From Spirochaetales bacterium (lineage in GTDB: Bacteria > Spirochaetota > Spirochaetia > DSM-16054 > Sediminispirochaetaceae): a stretch of 5,303 nucleotides of DNA. The notes below the pieces were generated by a model. It saw only the letters and a program-made list of their open reading frames with translations, did not search any database and was not told where the DNA came from. A program made the translations under genes and the position numbers. Below, piece after piece: positions 1 through 5,303 of the stretch. Location: contig JAASTM010000209.1 in assembly GCA_021767325.1 (NCBI GenBank), forward strand, positions 1 to 5,303, read 5' to 3'. How positions within the stretch are numbered: position 1 is the first letter of the stretch; the number at the start of each line of letters is the position of its first letter.

Positions 1-2042
1 AAATGTGGGAAAATGCTACCTTTCAGATGGCTAAACGCCTGCAGCGGCCTTTGTTTATATCAATTGGCTATTCGACTTGTCATTGGTGCCATGTTATGGC
101 CCGGGAATCATTCGAAGACCTGGAAGTTGCTGAACTTCTCAATAGAATGTTCGTTTCTATTAAGGTAGATCGAGAAGAACGCCCGGATATTGATACCTTC
201 TATATGGATATCGCCCTAAAAATGAACGGTTCCGGTGGATGGCCGCTCACGGTGATTGCAACCCCGGAGGGGAAGCCGTTTTTCACTGCAACCTACCTAC
301 CGAAGAATGGGGTGCCGGGGAGAGCCGGTTTGATGGAGCTGCTTCCGGAAATAGATAGGCTGTGGCGTACAGAAAATCAAAAGGTGCTCAATTCTGCAGA
401 CTCGATTATGAAGGCGGTGCAGGAGTCTAATACACGCGCTTACACACAGCAAATAGACCTCTCTTCAGAGACAGAATATGATATTCCAGGTATACAGGAT
501 GTACTCGCAAGTCTGAGGAGTTCATATGATCATCAGGCCGGTGGGTTAGGTACTGCCCCTAAATTCCCCCAGGCGCACCTGTTGGATTTTATGATAAAAC
601 ACGGCGGTTCAATGGATTCCTCGAACCAAGTAGCCCAGATGGTGGTCAAGAGTCTGAACAGCATGCGGGCCGGGGGTATTTATGATCATATCGGTTATGG
701 TTTTCACCGGTATGCCACTGACCGTTTTTGGAAGGTGCCGCATTTCGAAAAAATGCTCTATGATCAGGCACAACTCGCCCTCCTGTATACTGATGCCTAT
801 GCGGCCACCCTACAGCCGGAGTATGAACAAACTGTCAGGGAGATTTTTCATTTCACTCACAATGAACTAATGACTGAAGAAGGAGCCTTTTTTTCAGCCC
901 TGAACGCAGAGAGTGAGGATAAGGAGGGGTGGTTTTATCTATGGAGTTATCCCGAAATGGACGCTCTTCTGTCGAAGAATGAAAAAGAGGTTCTGCGCAG
1001 TTTCAATGTGCTTCCTGAAGGAAATTGGACTGATCCTGTAACGGGAGAAGCTCAGTCGACAAATATTTTGCACGCACCTTCTATTTCCACTGCAGTCACG
1101 CCGGTGCCAAACTGGGAACAGGTGCGACAAAAGCTCTATGACTACCGTATGCAAAAGACACTCCCGGATAAGGACGACAAAATAATCACCAGCTGGAACG
1201 CCCAGATGGCCCGTGCCCTCGCCAGGGCGGGAAGGGTTCTAAATGACACTACCTTTACTGCAGATTCGCAAAAGGTTGTCGAGTTCTTGTTGTCAAATAT
1301 GAGAAAGAAAGACGGAACTCTGATGCATGTGTATCGCCAAGGAATAGCCAAAGTCGAGGGACAGCTCGAGGATTATGGGTTTCTCATTTCTGCCCTTATT
1401 GAATTGTATTCCTCCACATTCAGAATCGAGTATCTGAACATGGCGATTGAACTAATGCAGCTTACTCTGAACATGTTCGAGGACTCACTCAACGGAGGCT
1501 TTTTCACCGCGGCTGGCAGCAGTATAAGCGACACAAAAACCGGTCCAGCGAGCCGAGGCGACCATGTTACTCTGAATTTCAAGGGATTATATGATGGTGC
1601 TATTCCATCGAGTACCTCCATAGTGGTCGAAAACTTGGAGCTACTGTTTCGACTAACCGGAGAACTCGAGTATAGAAACGCGGTACTGCGAACCCTGAGC
1701 ACCCATAAAAGCGAAATCAGTACAGCGCCCACTGCATGCAGTGTTATCATTGGATCAGTGTATAGACTACTGTCCGGAAAATCACGCGAGATTGTGGTCG
1801 TCGGCGATGGAGAGGAAGCAGAAGCAATGCTGAAGATATTGCGGACGGAGCTCTATCCGAAGGCTGTGGTTCATCATAAAACATCCGCCAATGCAGAGGC
1901 ACTGGCGAAGTCCGCGGCTTTTACCGCCACATTAACGTCGAACTCAAGCACTGGTGCTTCTGCATATGTGTGCAGCGGATTTTCTTGTGAGCGGCCGGTT
2001 ACGACCGCTCAGGATTTACACAAGGTAATATCTCAGACTTGA
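1..2042 (+). CDS. DUF255 / thioredoxin-domain protein (YyaL/SPATA20 family), 5' end cut by window
   Basis: The reading frame is open from the left edge to TGA at 2040-2042, with 679 residues visible from the ATG at base 3. Numbering from that Met, a thioredoxin-like domain spans about 1-125. It carries the redox motif CHWC at 26-29, ESFED at 35-39, KVDREERPDID at 54-64 and GGWP at 78-81. The remainder matches the alpha/alpha-toroid part of the family: APKFP near 185, GGIYDHIGYGFHRY at 224-237, VPHFEKMLYDQ at 245-255, ITSWN near 395-399, LEDYGFL at 455-461, YDGAIPS near 530, and a C-terminal VCSGFSCERPVT. Family members usually begin with a conserved SPYLLQHxxNPVxW segment. Here the visible Trp2 matches the second Trp of WxxW just after it, so roughly 30-40 residues lie upstream and Met at base 3 is probably internal. 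The Pfam name is Thioredox_DsbH (DUF255). The molecular role is not established; a cytosolic thiol-redox or sugar-binding role is only inferred from the folds. No frameshift or missing motif is seen. Confidence 0.93.
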   Translation, partial: MWENATFQMAKRLQRPLFISIGYSTCHWCHVMARESFEDLEVAELLNRMFVSIKVDREERPDIDTFYMDIALKMNGSGGWPLTVIATPEGKPFFTATYLPKNGVPGRAGLMELLPEIDRLWRTENQKVLNSADSIMKAVQESNTRAYTQQIDLSSETEYDIPGIQDVLASLRSSYDHQAGGLGTAPKFPQAHLLDFMIKHGGSMDSSNQVAQMVVKSLNSMRAGGIYDHIGYGFHRYATDRFWKVPHFEKMLYDQAQLALLYTDAYAATLQPEYEQTVREIFHFTHNELMTEEGAFFSALNAESEDKEGWFYLWSYPEMDALLSKNEKEVLRSFNVLPEGNWTDPVTGEAQSTNILHAPSISTAVTPVPNWEQVRQKLYDYRMQKTLPDKDDKIITSWNAQMARALARAGRVLNDTTFTADSQKVVEFLLSNMRKKDGTLMHVYRQGIAKVEGQLEDYGFLISALIELYSSTFRIEYLNMAIELMQLTLNMFEDSLNGGFFTAAGSSISDTKTGPASRGDHVTLNFKGLYDGAIPSSTSIVVENLELLFRLTGELEYRNAVLRTLSTHKSEISTAPTACSVIIGSVYRLLSGKSREIVVVGDGEEAEAMLKILRTELYPKAVVHHKTSANAEALAKSAAFTATLTSNSSTGASAYVCSGFSCERPVTTAQDLHKVISQT

Positions 2043-2057
2043 AGGATCCTATGTACT

Positions 2058-2831
2058 TTACTCGAGGTTTCGCTTTAGAAAACCGACCATTTGCATCCAA
2101 GCTGTCTGAGCTGTACCTCCGGCGTTATAGGTATCGCTTTTCACAAAAGCATGGCCTACACCAGGGTATACTTCAATTGTGTGCTCCACCTTTTCAGTCT
2201 CGAGCGCAGATTCAAACGCCTCGACCTGATCAAGGGGTATGCCTCGGTCCTCTTCACCATAGATACCGAGAACCGGCCCGGCCGAGCGCATCTCACCGAG
2301 TTGCTGCACCGAAGTAATCGGCCCTCCGCCGTAAAAAATGACTACGCCTGAAAGCTCTGGATTACGGGTGCCCATATACATAGACTGCGTTCCACCAAAG
2401 CAGAACCCCAATGAGGCCACTTTCTCTGTCTCGACCTTGGGGTGTGCCCGGAGAAATGCGAGTGCTGCATCAAGATCCGCGGCAATTTGTTCGCGGGGGG
2501 TATTCTGAACCTGGCTGCGAGCAGCCTGCACGGTGTCCGCAACACTACCCCTAAATGCATCGGCGGCAAGCACTACAAACCCCTCCTCTGATAATGCGTC
2601 TGCCAGGAGTGCAGTGTCTCTGTTGAGACCCCACCATTCGTGAATCATTAGTACAGCTGGAAACGGCCCGCTGCCCGCAGGCACTGCAATATATCCGGAA
2701 AGAGTCGTGCCATCGGGTCCCGGAAAGCTGATATTTCGGTCAGCCGGCGCCTTTGGATCCATCCCGAATGCCAACGAAGCCGAAAAAGCCAGAAGTGCTA
2801 AAGATATCGGAAGTATAGATTTTCTCATCAT
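2058..2831 (-). CDS. Secreted dienelactone hydrolase family protein
   Basis: This is an alpha/beta-hydrolase of the dienelactone hydrolase (DLH) family, 257 residues from the chosen start. It opens with a signal peptide: MMRKS, then a hydrophobic run from about 6 to 22, with likely cleavage after AFG (21-23), so export to the periplasm or envelope is expected. The catalytic set is visible: Glu65 in HEWWGL, nucleophile Cys144 in GFCFGG, Asp195 in GEEDRG and His227 in GVGHAF. These correspond to the Cys-Asp-His triad and the helper Glu of DLH. Family members hydrolyse dienelactone or other esters and lactones; the substrate here is unknown and no chlorocatechol genes accompany it. The start at 2831 is chosen because GGAGGG lies 5 bases upstream. 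The adjacent ATG at 2828 (spacing 8) is equally possible. A longer in-frame start at 2879 would lie inside the -35 box and spoil the signal peptide. The stop TAA (2058-2060) faces the DUF255 stop, 15 bases away. Confidence 0.92.
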   Translation of the reverse strand: MMRKSILPISLALLAFSASLAFGMDPKAPADRNISFPGPDGTTLSGYIAVPAGSGPFPAVLMIHEWWGLNRDTALLADALSEEGFVVLAADAFRGSVADTVQAARSQVQNTPREQIAADLDAALAFLRAHPKVETEKVASLGFCFGGTQSMYMGTRNPELSGVVIFYGGGPITSVQQLGEMRSAGPVLGIYGEEDRGIPLDQVEAFESALETEKVEHTIEVYPGVGHAFVKSDTYNAGGTAQTAWMQMVGFLKRNLE

Positions 2832-2836
2832 AACGT

Positions 2837-2842
2837 CCCTCC
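2837..2842 (-). promoter_or_regulatory. Ribosome binding site GGAGGG of the hydrolase gene
   Basis: The minus strand reads GGAGGG followed by ACGTT and then ATGATG. This strong Shine-Dalgarno match sits 5 bases before the first ATG (2831) and 8 before the second (2828). It decides the start against the upstream in-frame ATG at 2879. Confidence 0.8.
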
Positions 2843-2851
2843 ATGCACTCA

Positions 2852-2879
2852 AAGTTATTAACATTACAAAAATTGTCAA
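2852..2879 (-). promoter_or_regulatory. Sigma70-type promoter of the hydrolase gene
   Basis: On the minus strand a perfect TTGACA (2874-2879) is followed by a 16-base AT-rich spacer and TAACTT (2852-2857). The latter matches the -10 consensus at its first, second and last positions. Transcription would start near 2845, giving a leader of only about 14 bases that just includes the GGAGGG site. It lies between the upstream terminator (2916-2942) and the gene, so the hydrolase appears to be transcribed alone. No operator repeat was recognised. The -35 is strong and the -10 mediocre, so the call is an inference from position and motif. Confidence 0.6.
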
Positions 2880-2915
2880 GTAAATGTTTTATTGTTTTGC
2901 ATGCAGAACGAGAAT

Positions 2916-2942
2916 AAAAAAACCGCCCGATAGCGCGGTTTT
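2916..2942 (-). terminator. Intrinsic terminator at the end of the betaine-binding-protein remnant
   Basis: The arms AAAACCGC (2919-2926) and GCGGTTTT (2935-2942) pair perfectly over 8 bp around an 8-base loop. On the minus strand the stem runs into seven consecutive T (2916-2922), the classic rho-independent form. On the plus strand the following tract is only TTTTCTTCT, so function in that direction would be weaker. It lies directly after the last recognisable residues of the OpuAC-like remnant and was probably that gene's terminator. It now insulates the hydrolase promoter from read-through from the minus-strand genes upstream. Confidence 0.75.
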
Positions 2943-3327
2943 CTTCTACCCACTGCTGTGCCATGGTATACGGATCGTCTGCATTCTTATATGCAACCAG
3001 CTTGTATCCGGCCTCATCGAGTCCATAGCCCGGCATTACCTCATTCTCAATATCCTGCATCATACCTGCACCCGAATCGATACCGGTAATTTCTCCACGC
3101 AACTTTTCCATTATTTCAGGCTTCTTGAGATCGGAGATAGTCTTTACACCATCATCTACCATATACTGCGGAACCACCAGACCAACCTGAGTCCCTTCAT
3201 ATATTATGCCAACGTCATACAGACTGTCGGAATACTTATCCAGGTAATCGGCATGCAATACCGGCCAGGTTTCCATAAAGACGTCATTTTCATTCTGGGC
3301 AACCTCAACCTGCTGGAGGGCAAGTGG
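2929..3327 (-). pseudogene. Remnant of glycine betaine/proline ABC transporter substrate-binding protein (OpuAC/ProX type)
   Basis: A minus-strand frame, open from a TGA near 3417 down to 2740, encodes about 133 residues resembling the OpuAC substrate-binding domain. From the 5' side it reads QNENDVFMETWP (like the family's gxxDvxxexW), then LDKYSDSLYDVG, YEGTQVGLVVPQYMVDDG, SDLKKPE, GIDSGAGMMQDIE and YGLDEAGYKLVA. It then jumps to DDPYTMAQQWVEENRAI, which matches the usual extreme C-terminus (DPxxxAxxWvxeN). The N-terminal part with signal peptide is missing. So are an estimated 80 or so residues between about 2985 and 3000, including the second half of the ligand-binding cleft. The last residues run straight into the terminator hairpin, and the frame then continues through the hydrolase promoter and gene, which cannot be a natural end. 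No ribosome binding site precedes the GTG at 3375. A full family domain is about 270-290 residues, so this is non-functional debris. Family assignment is confident; the deletion sizes are inferred. Confidence 0.75.
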
Positions 3328-3411
3328 TCGCAGATGATTGTTTGGGCGCGGATGACCGGCACCCTTGATAAGCACGATGGAGTATTTTGGTCGAAGTATG
3401 TGTGGATGTGA
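3298..3411 (+). pseudogene. Possible 3' fragment of an unidentified plus-strand gene
   Basis: A plus-strand frame ending in TGA at 3409-3411 reads, over its last 33 codons or so, like real protein: LLEGKWSQMIVWARM followed by DKHDGVFWSKYVWM. It has four Trp and a third-position G+C near 75% by hand count. Upstream of about 3310 the same frame becomes the antisense of the betaine-binding remnant and has no coding character, so only a C-terminal scrap would be present. I do not recognise the family. It could also be chance, because the opposite strand is open here too. The 7-bp hairpin at 3424-3440 follows the stop by 12 bases. Confidence 0.22.
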
Positions 3412-3423
3412 AATTCAGGCTGT

Positions 3424-3440
3424 ACTCGCTGTGAGCGAGT
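3424..3440. repeat. Perfect 7-bp inverted repeat (hairpin) between gene remnants and kinase
   Basis: ACTCGCT, GTG, AGCGAGT forms a perfect 7-bp stem with a 3-base loop. It lies 32 bases downstream of the kinase stop on the minus strand and 12 bases after the TGA of the putative plus-strand fragment. Neither side has a T tract, so it is not a standard intrinsic terminator. It may still stabilise the 3' end of the phosphorelay mRNA or be left over from the rearrangement here. Confidence 0.45.
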
Positions 3441-3472
3441 GAACTCTTGCGCGCCAGGATTATAGCCATTAA

Positions 3473-4891
3473 CTACAAGCGAAATTCTACTACTGCGGTT
3501 GTGCCGTCATCCTCGTTATAGATATCAAACCGGCCATTAAGCTGATTAGCCAGATTTGTTACCAGCAGCAGGCCTAGAGACTCATTGTGATCAGGATCAA
3601 AGCCTTCCGGCAGTCCGATTCCATTATCATGAATAAACAACTGCGCAGTATGATATTCCTGAACAAATTTTACAGATAAATAGCTATCAGCCTGGTTCTT
3701 CAGGCCATGATCTAAACTGTTAGAAATGAGTTCATTGATGATAAGGCCAAGCGGTACAGCAATGGTTAGGTCCAGGTGAATCGAAGGAATTTCGATGAAG
3801 GTTCTTACGGGAGTAGCATTGGGATTATAGATATTTATCAGTTGAGCAATGAGATCGTTGAGGTAGCTGTCCAAATAGACACCGGATAAATCTTCTGTAT
3901 GATAGAGCTGTTCATGCATGAGAGCCATACTCTCAACACGGTTTTTACTGTCGGTAAGATGTTTTTTACTCGCATCATCACTGAGAAAGGTGGTCTGGAG
4001 ATTTAGTAGACTAGCAACAACATTTAGGTTGTTTTTTACCCGATGGTGTACCTCCTTGAGCAGCATCTCTTTTTCTTTGAGGTCATTCCGTATAATCCGC
4101 TCGGCCTCTTTCTGGTCAGATACATCCTGTATCATAACTATGATTGACCGGTATGCGCCGTATGCGACTGTATTGAATCGAAGCCGAATGAACCTATCAC
4201 CTAATCTTACAGCTCCATCCATCCCCAAATCTACTTCTTCACCATCGAGCGAATCGGTTATCTCTTTAATCTGACTGCTGACCTGATCAGGAAACAGAGC
4301 AGGGAAAAAAGCGGTCAGGAGCTCATCCCGCTGTTTCTTAAAAAGTGCAGCCCCGGCATCATTTACATAGATGATTTGGAGATCTGAATTTAGTTCAAAG
4401 AATCCGTCGGATATGCTGGAAAGCAGTACTTCCATGTGCTGTTTGGAAAACAACAGCTCCTTCGTAATATCACGGTTATAGATTTTATCCAACCCGATTA
4501 TTTTATTTGAAACCGTAGCATCTTCTGATTCGAGCTTTTGAATAATATCTATTACATAAGGTTTCATTATTCGAAATGGCATTTTGGCCAGGTAGGCATC
4601 GGCGATTTCACTAAAATTGAAGTCTGGTTCCTCCGCTGCAATTGCCGATACAATCACGATACGGGTGTCGGAAAACTCTGTATGTCTGCGGAAGAGGCGA
4701 CAGAGCTGTTTGCCGTCTATATACGGCATAATCAAATCCACAAACACAATATCAGGCCGAAACTGCCGGCCGATTACAAGTGCATCAACACCGTTATCAA
4801 CTGTTTTAACGTTGTAATCTTCTTGAGTAAGGATCTCACTCATGAACTCGAGCATAACCGGATTGTTGTCTACTACAAGAATTCTCTTCAT
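3473..4891 (-). CDS. Hybrid sensor histidine kinase, REC-PAS-HisKA_2-HATPase_c
   Basis: This 472-residue protein has no signal peptide or membrane segment, so it is a cytosolic sensor. Residues 1-120 form a receiver domain with phospho-acceptor Asp52 (FVDLIMPYIDG), Ser82 and Lys103 (KMP). The acidic pair is Asp8-Asn9 rather than Asp-Asp. A PAS domain covers about 151-258, ending in the usual DVSDQKEAE linker. HisKA_2 follows with EVHHRVKNNL (280-289), His283 being the likely phosphorylated residue. The HATPase_c domain has an N box with Asn386 and Asn391, the G1 box DNGIG (422-426), the G2 box SLGLL (438-442) and GTT at 463-465. All ATP-binding motifs look intact, so autophosphorylation is expected. 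The ATG (4889-4891) overlaps the HPt stop as ATGA, with no strong ribosome binding site, which indicates translational coupling. The likely route is His283 to a REC to the HPt and on to an output regulator not in this window; the order is inferred. The PAS ligand is unknown. Confidence 0.95.
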   Translation of the reverse strand: MKRILVVDNNPVMLEFMSEILTQEDYNVKTVDNGVDALVIGRQFRPDIVFVDLIMPYIDGKQLCRLFRRHTEFSDTRIVIVSAIAAEEPDFNFSEIADAYLAKMPFRIMKPYVIDIIQKLESEDATVSNKIIGLDKIYNRDITKELLFSKQHMEVLLSSISDGFFELNSDLQIIYVNDAGAALFKKQRDELLTAFFPALFPDQVSSQIKEITDSLDGEEVDLGMDGAVRLGDRFIRLRFNTVAYGAYRSIIVMIQDVSDQKEAERIIRNDLKEKEMLLKEVHHRVKNNLNVVASLLNLQTTFLSDDASKKHLTDSKNRVESMALMHEQLYHTEDLSGVYLDSYLNDLIAQLINIYNPNATPVRTFIEIPSIHLDLTIAVPLGLIINELISNSLDHGLKNQADSYLSVKFVQEYHTAQLFIHDNGIGLPEGFDPDHNESLGLLLVTNLANQLNGRFDIYNEDDGTTAVVEFRL

Positions 4892-5217
4892 AGCTGTGCT
4901 TCTATCTCTGTCTTAATATCCTGGTACATAGCGGCGAGTTTTTGATAATGATCTAGCAACTCGTGCTTATCTGAAGGGTATTCTAATGTTTTCAGTTGCA
5001 ATCTTTTGGCCGTATCTGCCATTTCAGTGAAGTCCATATTCGAAGCTGCGCCTTTAATATGGTGGGCAATGTCTGCCGCATCCTTCAGTCTGCGCTGGGC
5101 GAAGGCGGTTTTGAGCTTGTCTATATCCGTATCGGTGTTGTCTAAGAAGAGTCTGCATAAGCGCTTATAAGCCTCAACACTTATACCTATCTCTTCCGCT
5201 GTGTTCTTAAGATTCAT
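4888..5217 (-). CDS. Stand-alone HPt (histidine phosphotransfer) protein
   Basis: This is a small 109-residue protein predicted to be all helical. The central motif AHHIKGAASNMDF (51-63) matches the HPt consensus AHxLKGxxxxxG, with His52 as the phosphorylated residue (three before Lys55, as in ArcB AHKIKG). Asp63-ish MDF replaces the usual Gly-Leu/Phe, a mild deviation. HPt proteins accept phosphate from a receiver and pass it to another, with no catalysis of their own. The gene's TGA overlaps the start of the downstream hybrid kinase by four bases, so the two form one operon and probably one phosphorelay, with the kinase REC as the natural partner. The ATG at 5217 is the only start giving a whole domain. 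No Shine-Dalgarno sequence is visible before it, and a -10-like TATATT sits 6 bases upstream, so a leaderless message is possible. Confidence 0.88.
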   Translation of the reverse strand: MNLKNTAEEIGISVEAYKRLCRLFLDNTDTDIDKLKTAFAQRRLKDAADIAHHIKGAASNMDFTEMADTAKRLQLKTLEYPSDKHELLDHYQKLAAMYQDIKTEIEAQL

Positions 5218-5223
5218 ACTGTA

Positions 5224-5252
5224 AATATAACTAGAAATTTGAGTTTATGAAA
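5224..5252 (-). promoter_or_regulatory. Candidate promoter of the HPt-kinase operon
   Basis: The minus strand has TATATT (5224-5229), five of six matches to the -10 consensus. A weak -35-like TTTCAT (5247-5252) lies 17 bases further upstream. The -10 is only 6 bases from the HPt ATG, which would place the start point at or next to the ATG. The surroundings are very AT-rich, so a chance match is quite possible. No upstream gene end can be confirmed in the remaining bases to 5303. Confidence 0.28.
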
Positions 5253-5303
5253 CCTTTAGAAAATAAATTTGCCTGATGCGGATAATTGTGATATCTTTTA
5301 TAG

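Noticed and set aside
1373..1750. 125-codon minus-strand frame inside the DUF255 gene
   Set aside because: It is fully antisense to well-conserved family sequence, with no start signals and no recognisable domain.
2041..2057. Bidirectional terminator between the convergent stop codons
   Set aside because: Only a GGATCC palindrome is present. There is no extended stem or T tract.
2832..2879. N-terminal extension of the hydrolase to the ATG at 2879
   Set aside because: It would place the start codon over the -35 box, lacks a ribosome binding site, and bury the clear signal peptide that begins at the ATG pair (2831/2828) behind GGAGGG.
2740..2928. Continuation of the betaine-binding frame into the hydrolase gene
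   Set aside because: After the terminator the frame runs antiframe through the promoter and first codons of the hydrolase and shows no family similarity. It is an open-frame accident.
2884..3297. Long plus-strand frame from 2884 as a gene
   Set aside because: This part is the reverse complement of the recognisable betaine-binding remnant, has no ribosome binding site and reads as low-quality protein. Only the last 33 codons or so (from about 3310) look potentially real.
2850..3472. Integron cassette or attC sites flanking the remnant region
   Set aside because: GTTATTAAC (2854-2862), TTAAC near 3470 and the hairpin at 3424 were considered, but none shows paired RYYYAAC/GTTRRRY core sites with the expected spacing.
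3918..4274. 118-codon plus-strand frame inside the kinase gene
   Set aside because: It is antisense to the HisKA_2 and PAS coding region. The Ser/Arg/Phe-rich composition is typical of shadow frames.

Overview
The window reads as bacterial chromosomal DNA of moderate G+C content. Its genes suggest a Gram-negative-type bacterium: an exported hydrolase with a cleavable signal peptide, a DUF255 (YyaL/SPATA20-type) protein, a HisKA_2-type sensor kinase and remains of a glycine-betaine transporter. Kinases of this class are frequent in spirochaetes, deltaproteobacteria-like groups and archaea, but nothing here fixes the taxon, so the organism stays open. No RNA gene, insertion sequence, CRISPR array or phage module was seen.

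Layout. (1) Bases 1-2042, plus strand: a DUF255/thioredoxin-domain protein whose first few dozen residues lie outside the window. (2) Bases 2058-2831, minus strand: a complete secreted dienelactone-hydrolase-family enzyme with its own ribosome binding site and a recognisable sigma70-type promoter. It converges on gene 1 with only 15 bases between the stop codons. (3) Bases about 2884-3472: a 0.6 kb stretch without an intact gene. It holds a minus-strand remnant of an OpuAC/ProX-type betaine-binding protein that lacks its start, its middle and its exact C-terminus. It also holds a strong hairpin terminator, a possible plus-strand gene tail butted against the remnant in opposite orientation, and a 7-bp perfect hairpin. 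(4) Bases 3473-5217, minus strand: a two-gene signalling operon. A stand-alone HPt protein is followed, with an ATGA overlap, by a REC-PAS-HisKA_2-HATPase_c hybrid kinase.

How the parts work together. The HPt and hybrid kinase almost certainly form one phosphorelay, because they are translationally coupled and contain all the phosphotransfer modules (His kinase, REC, HPt). No DNA-binding or enzymatic output domain is in the window, so the output is elsewhere. The DUF255 protein and the hydrolase are convergent and have no evident functional link to each other or to the relay. The betaine-transporter scrap is a decayed or rearranged locus between the two.

I did not find a convincing undescribed system. 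The most interesting points are the mosaic remnant region and the unusual arrangement and details of the phosphorelay (separate HPt, N-terminal REC with Asn in the second metal-binding position, HPt start without a visible ribosome binding site).
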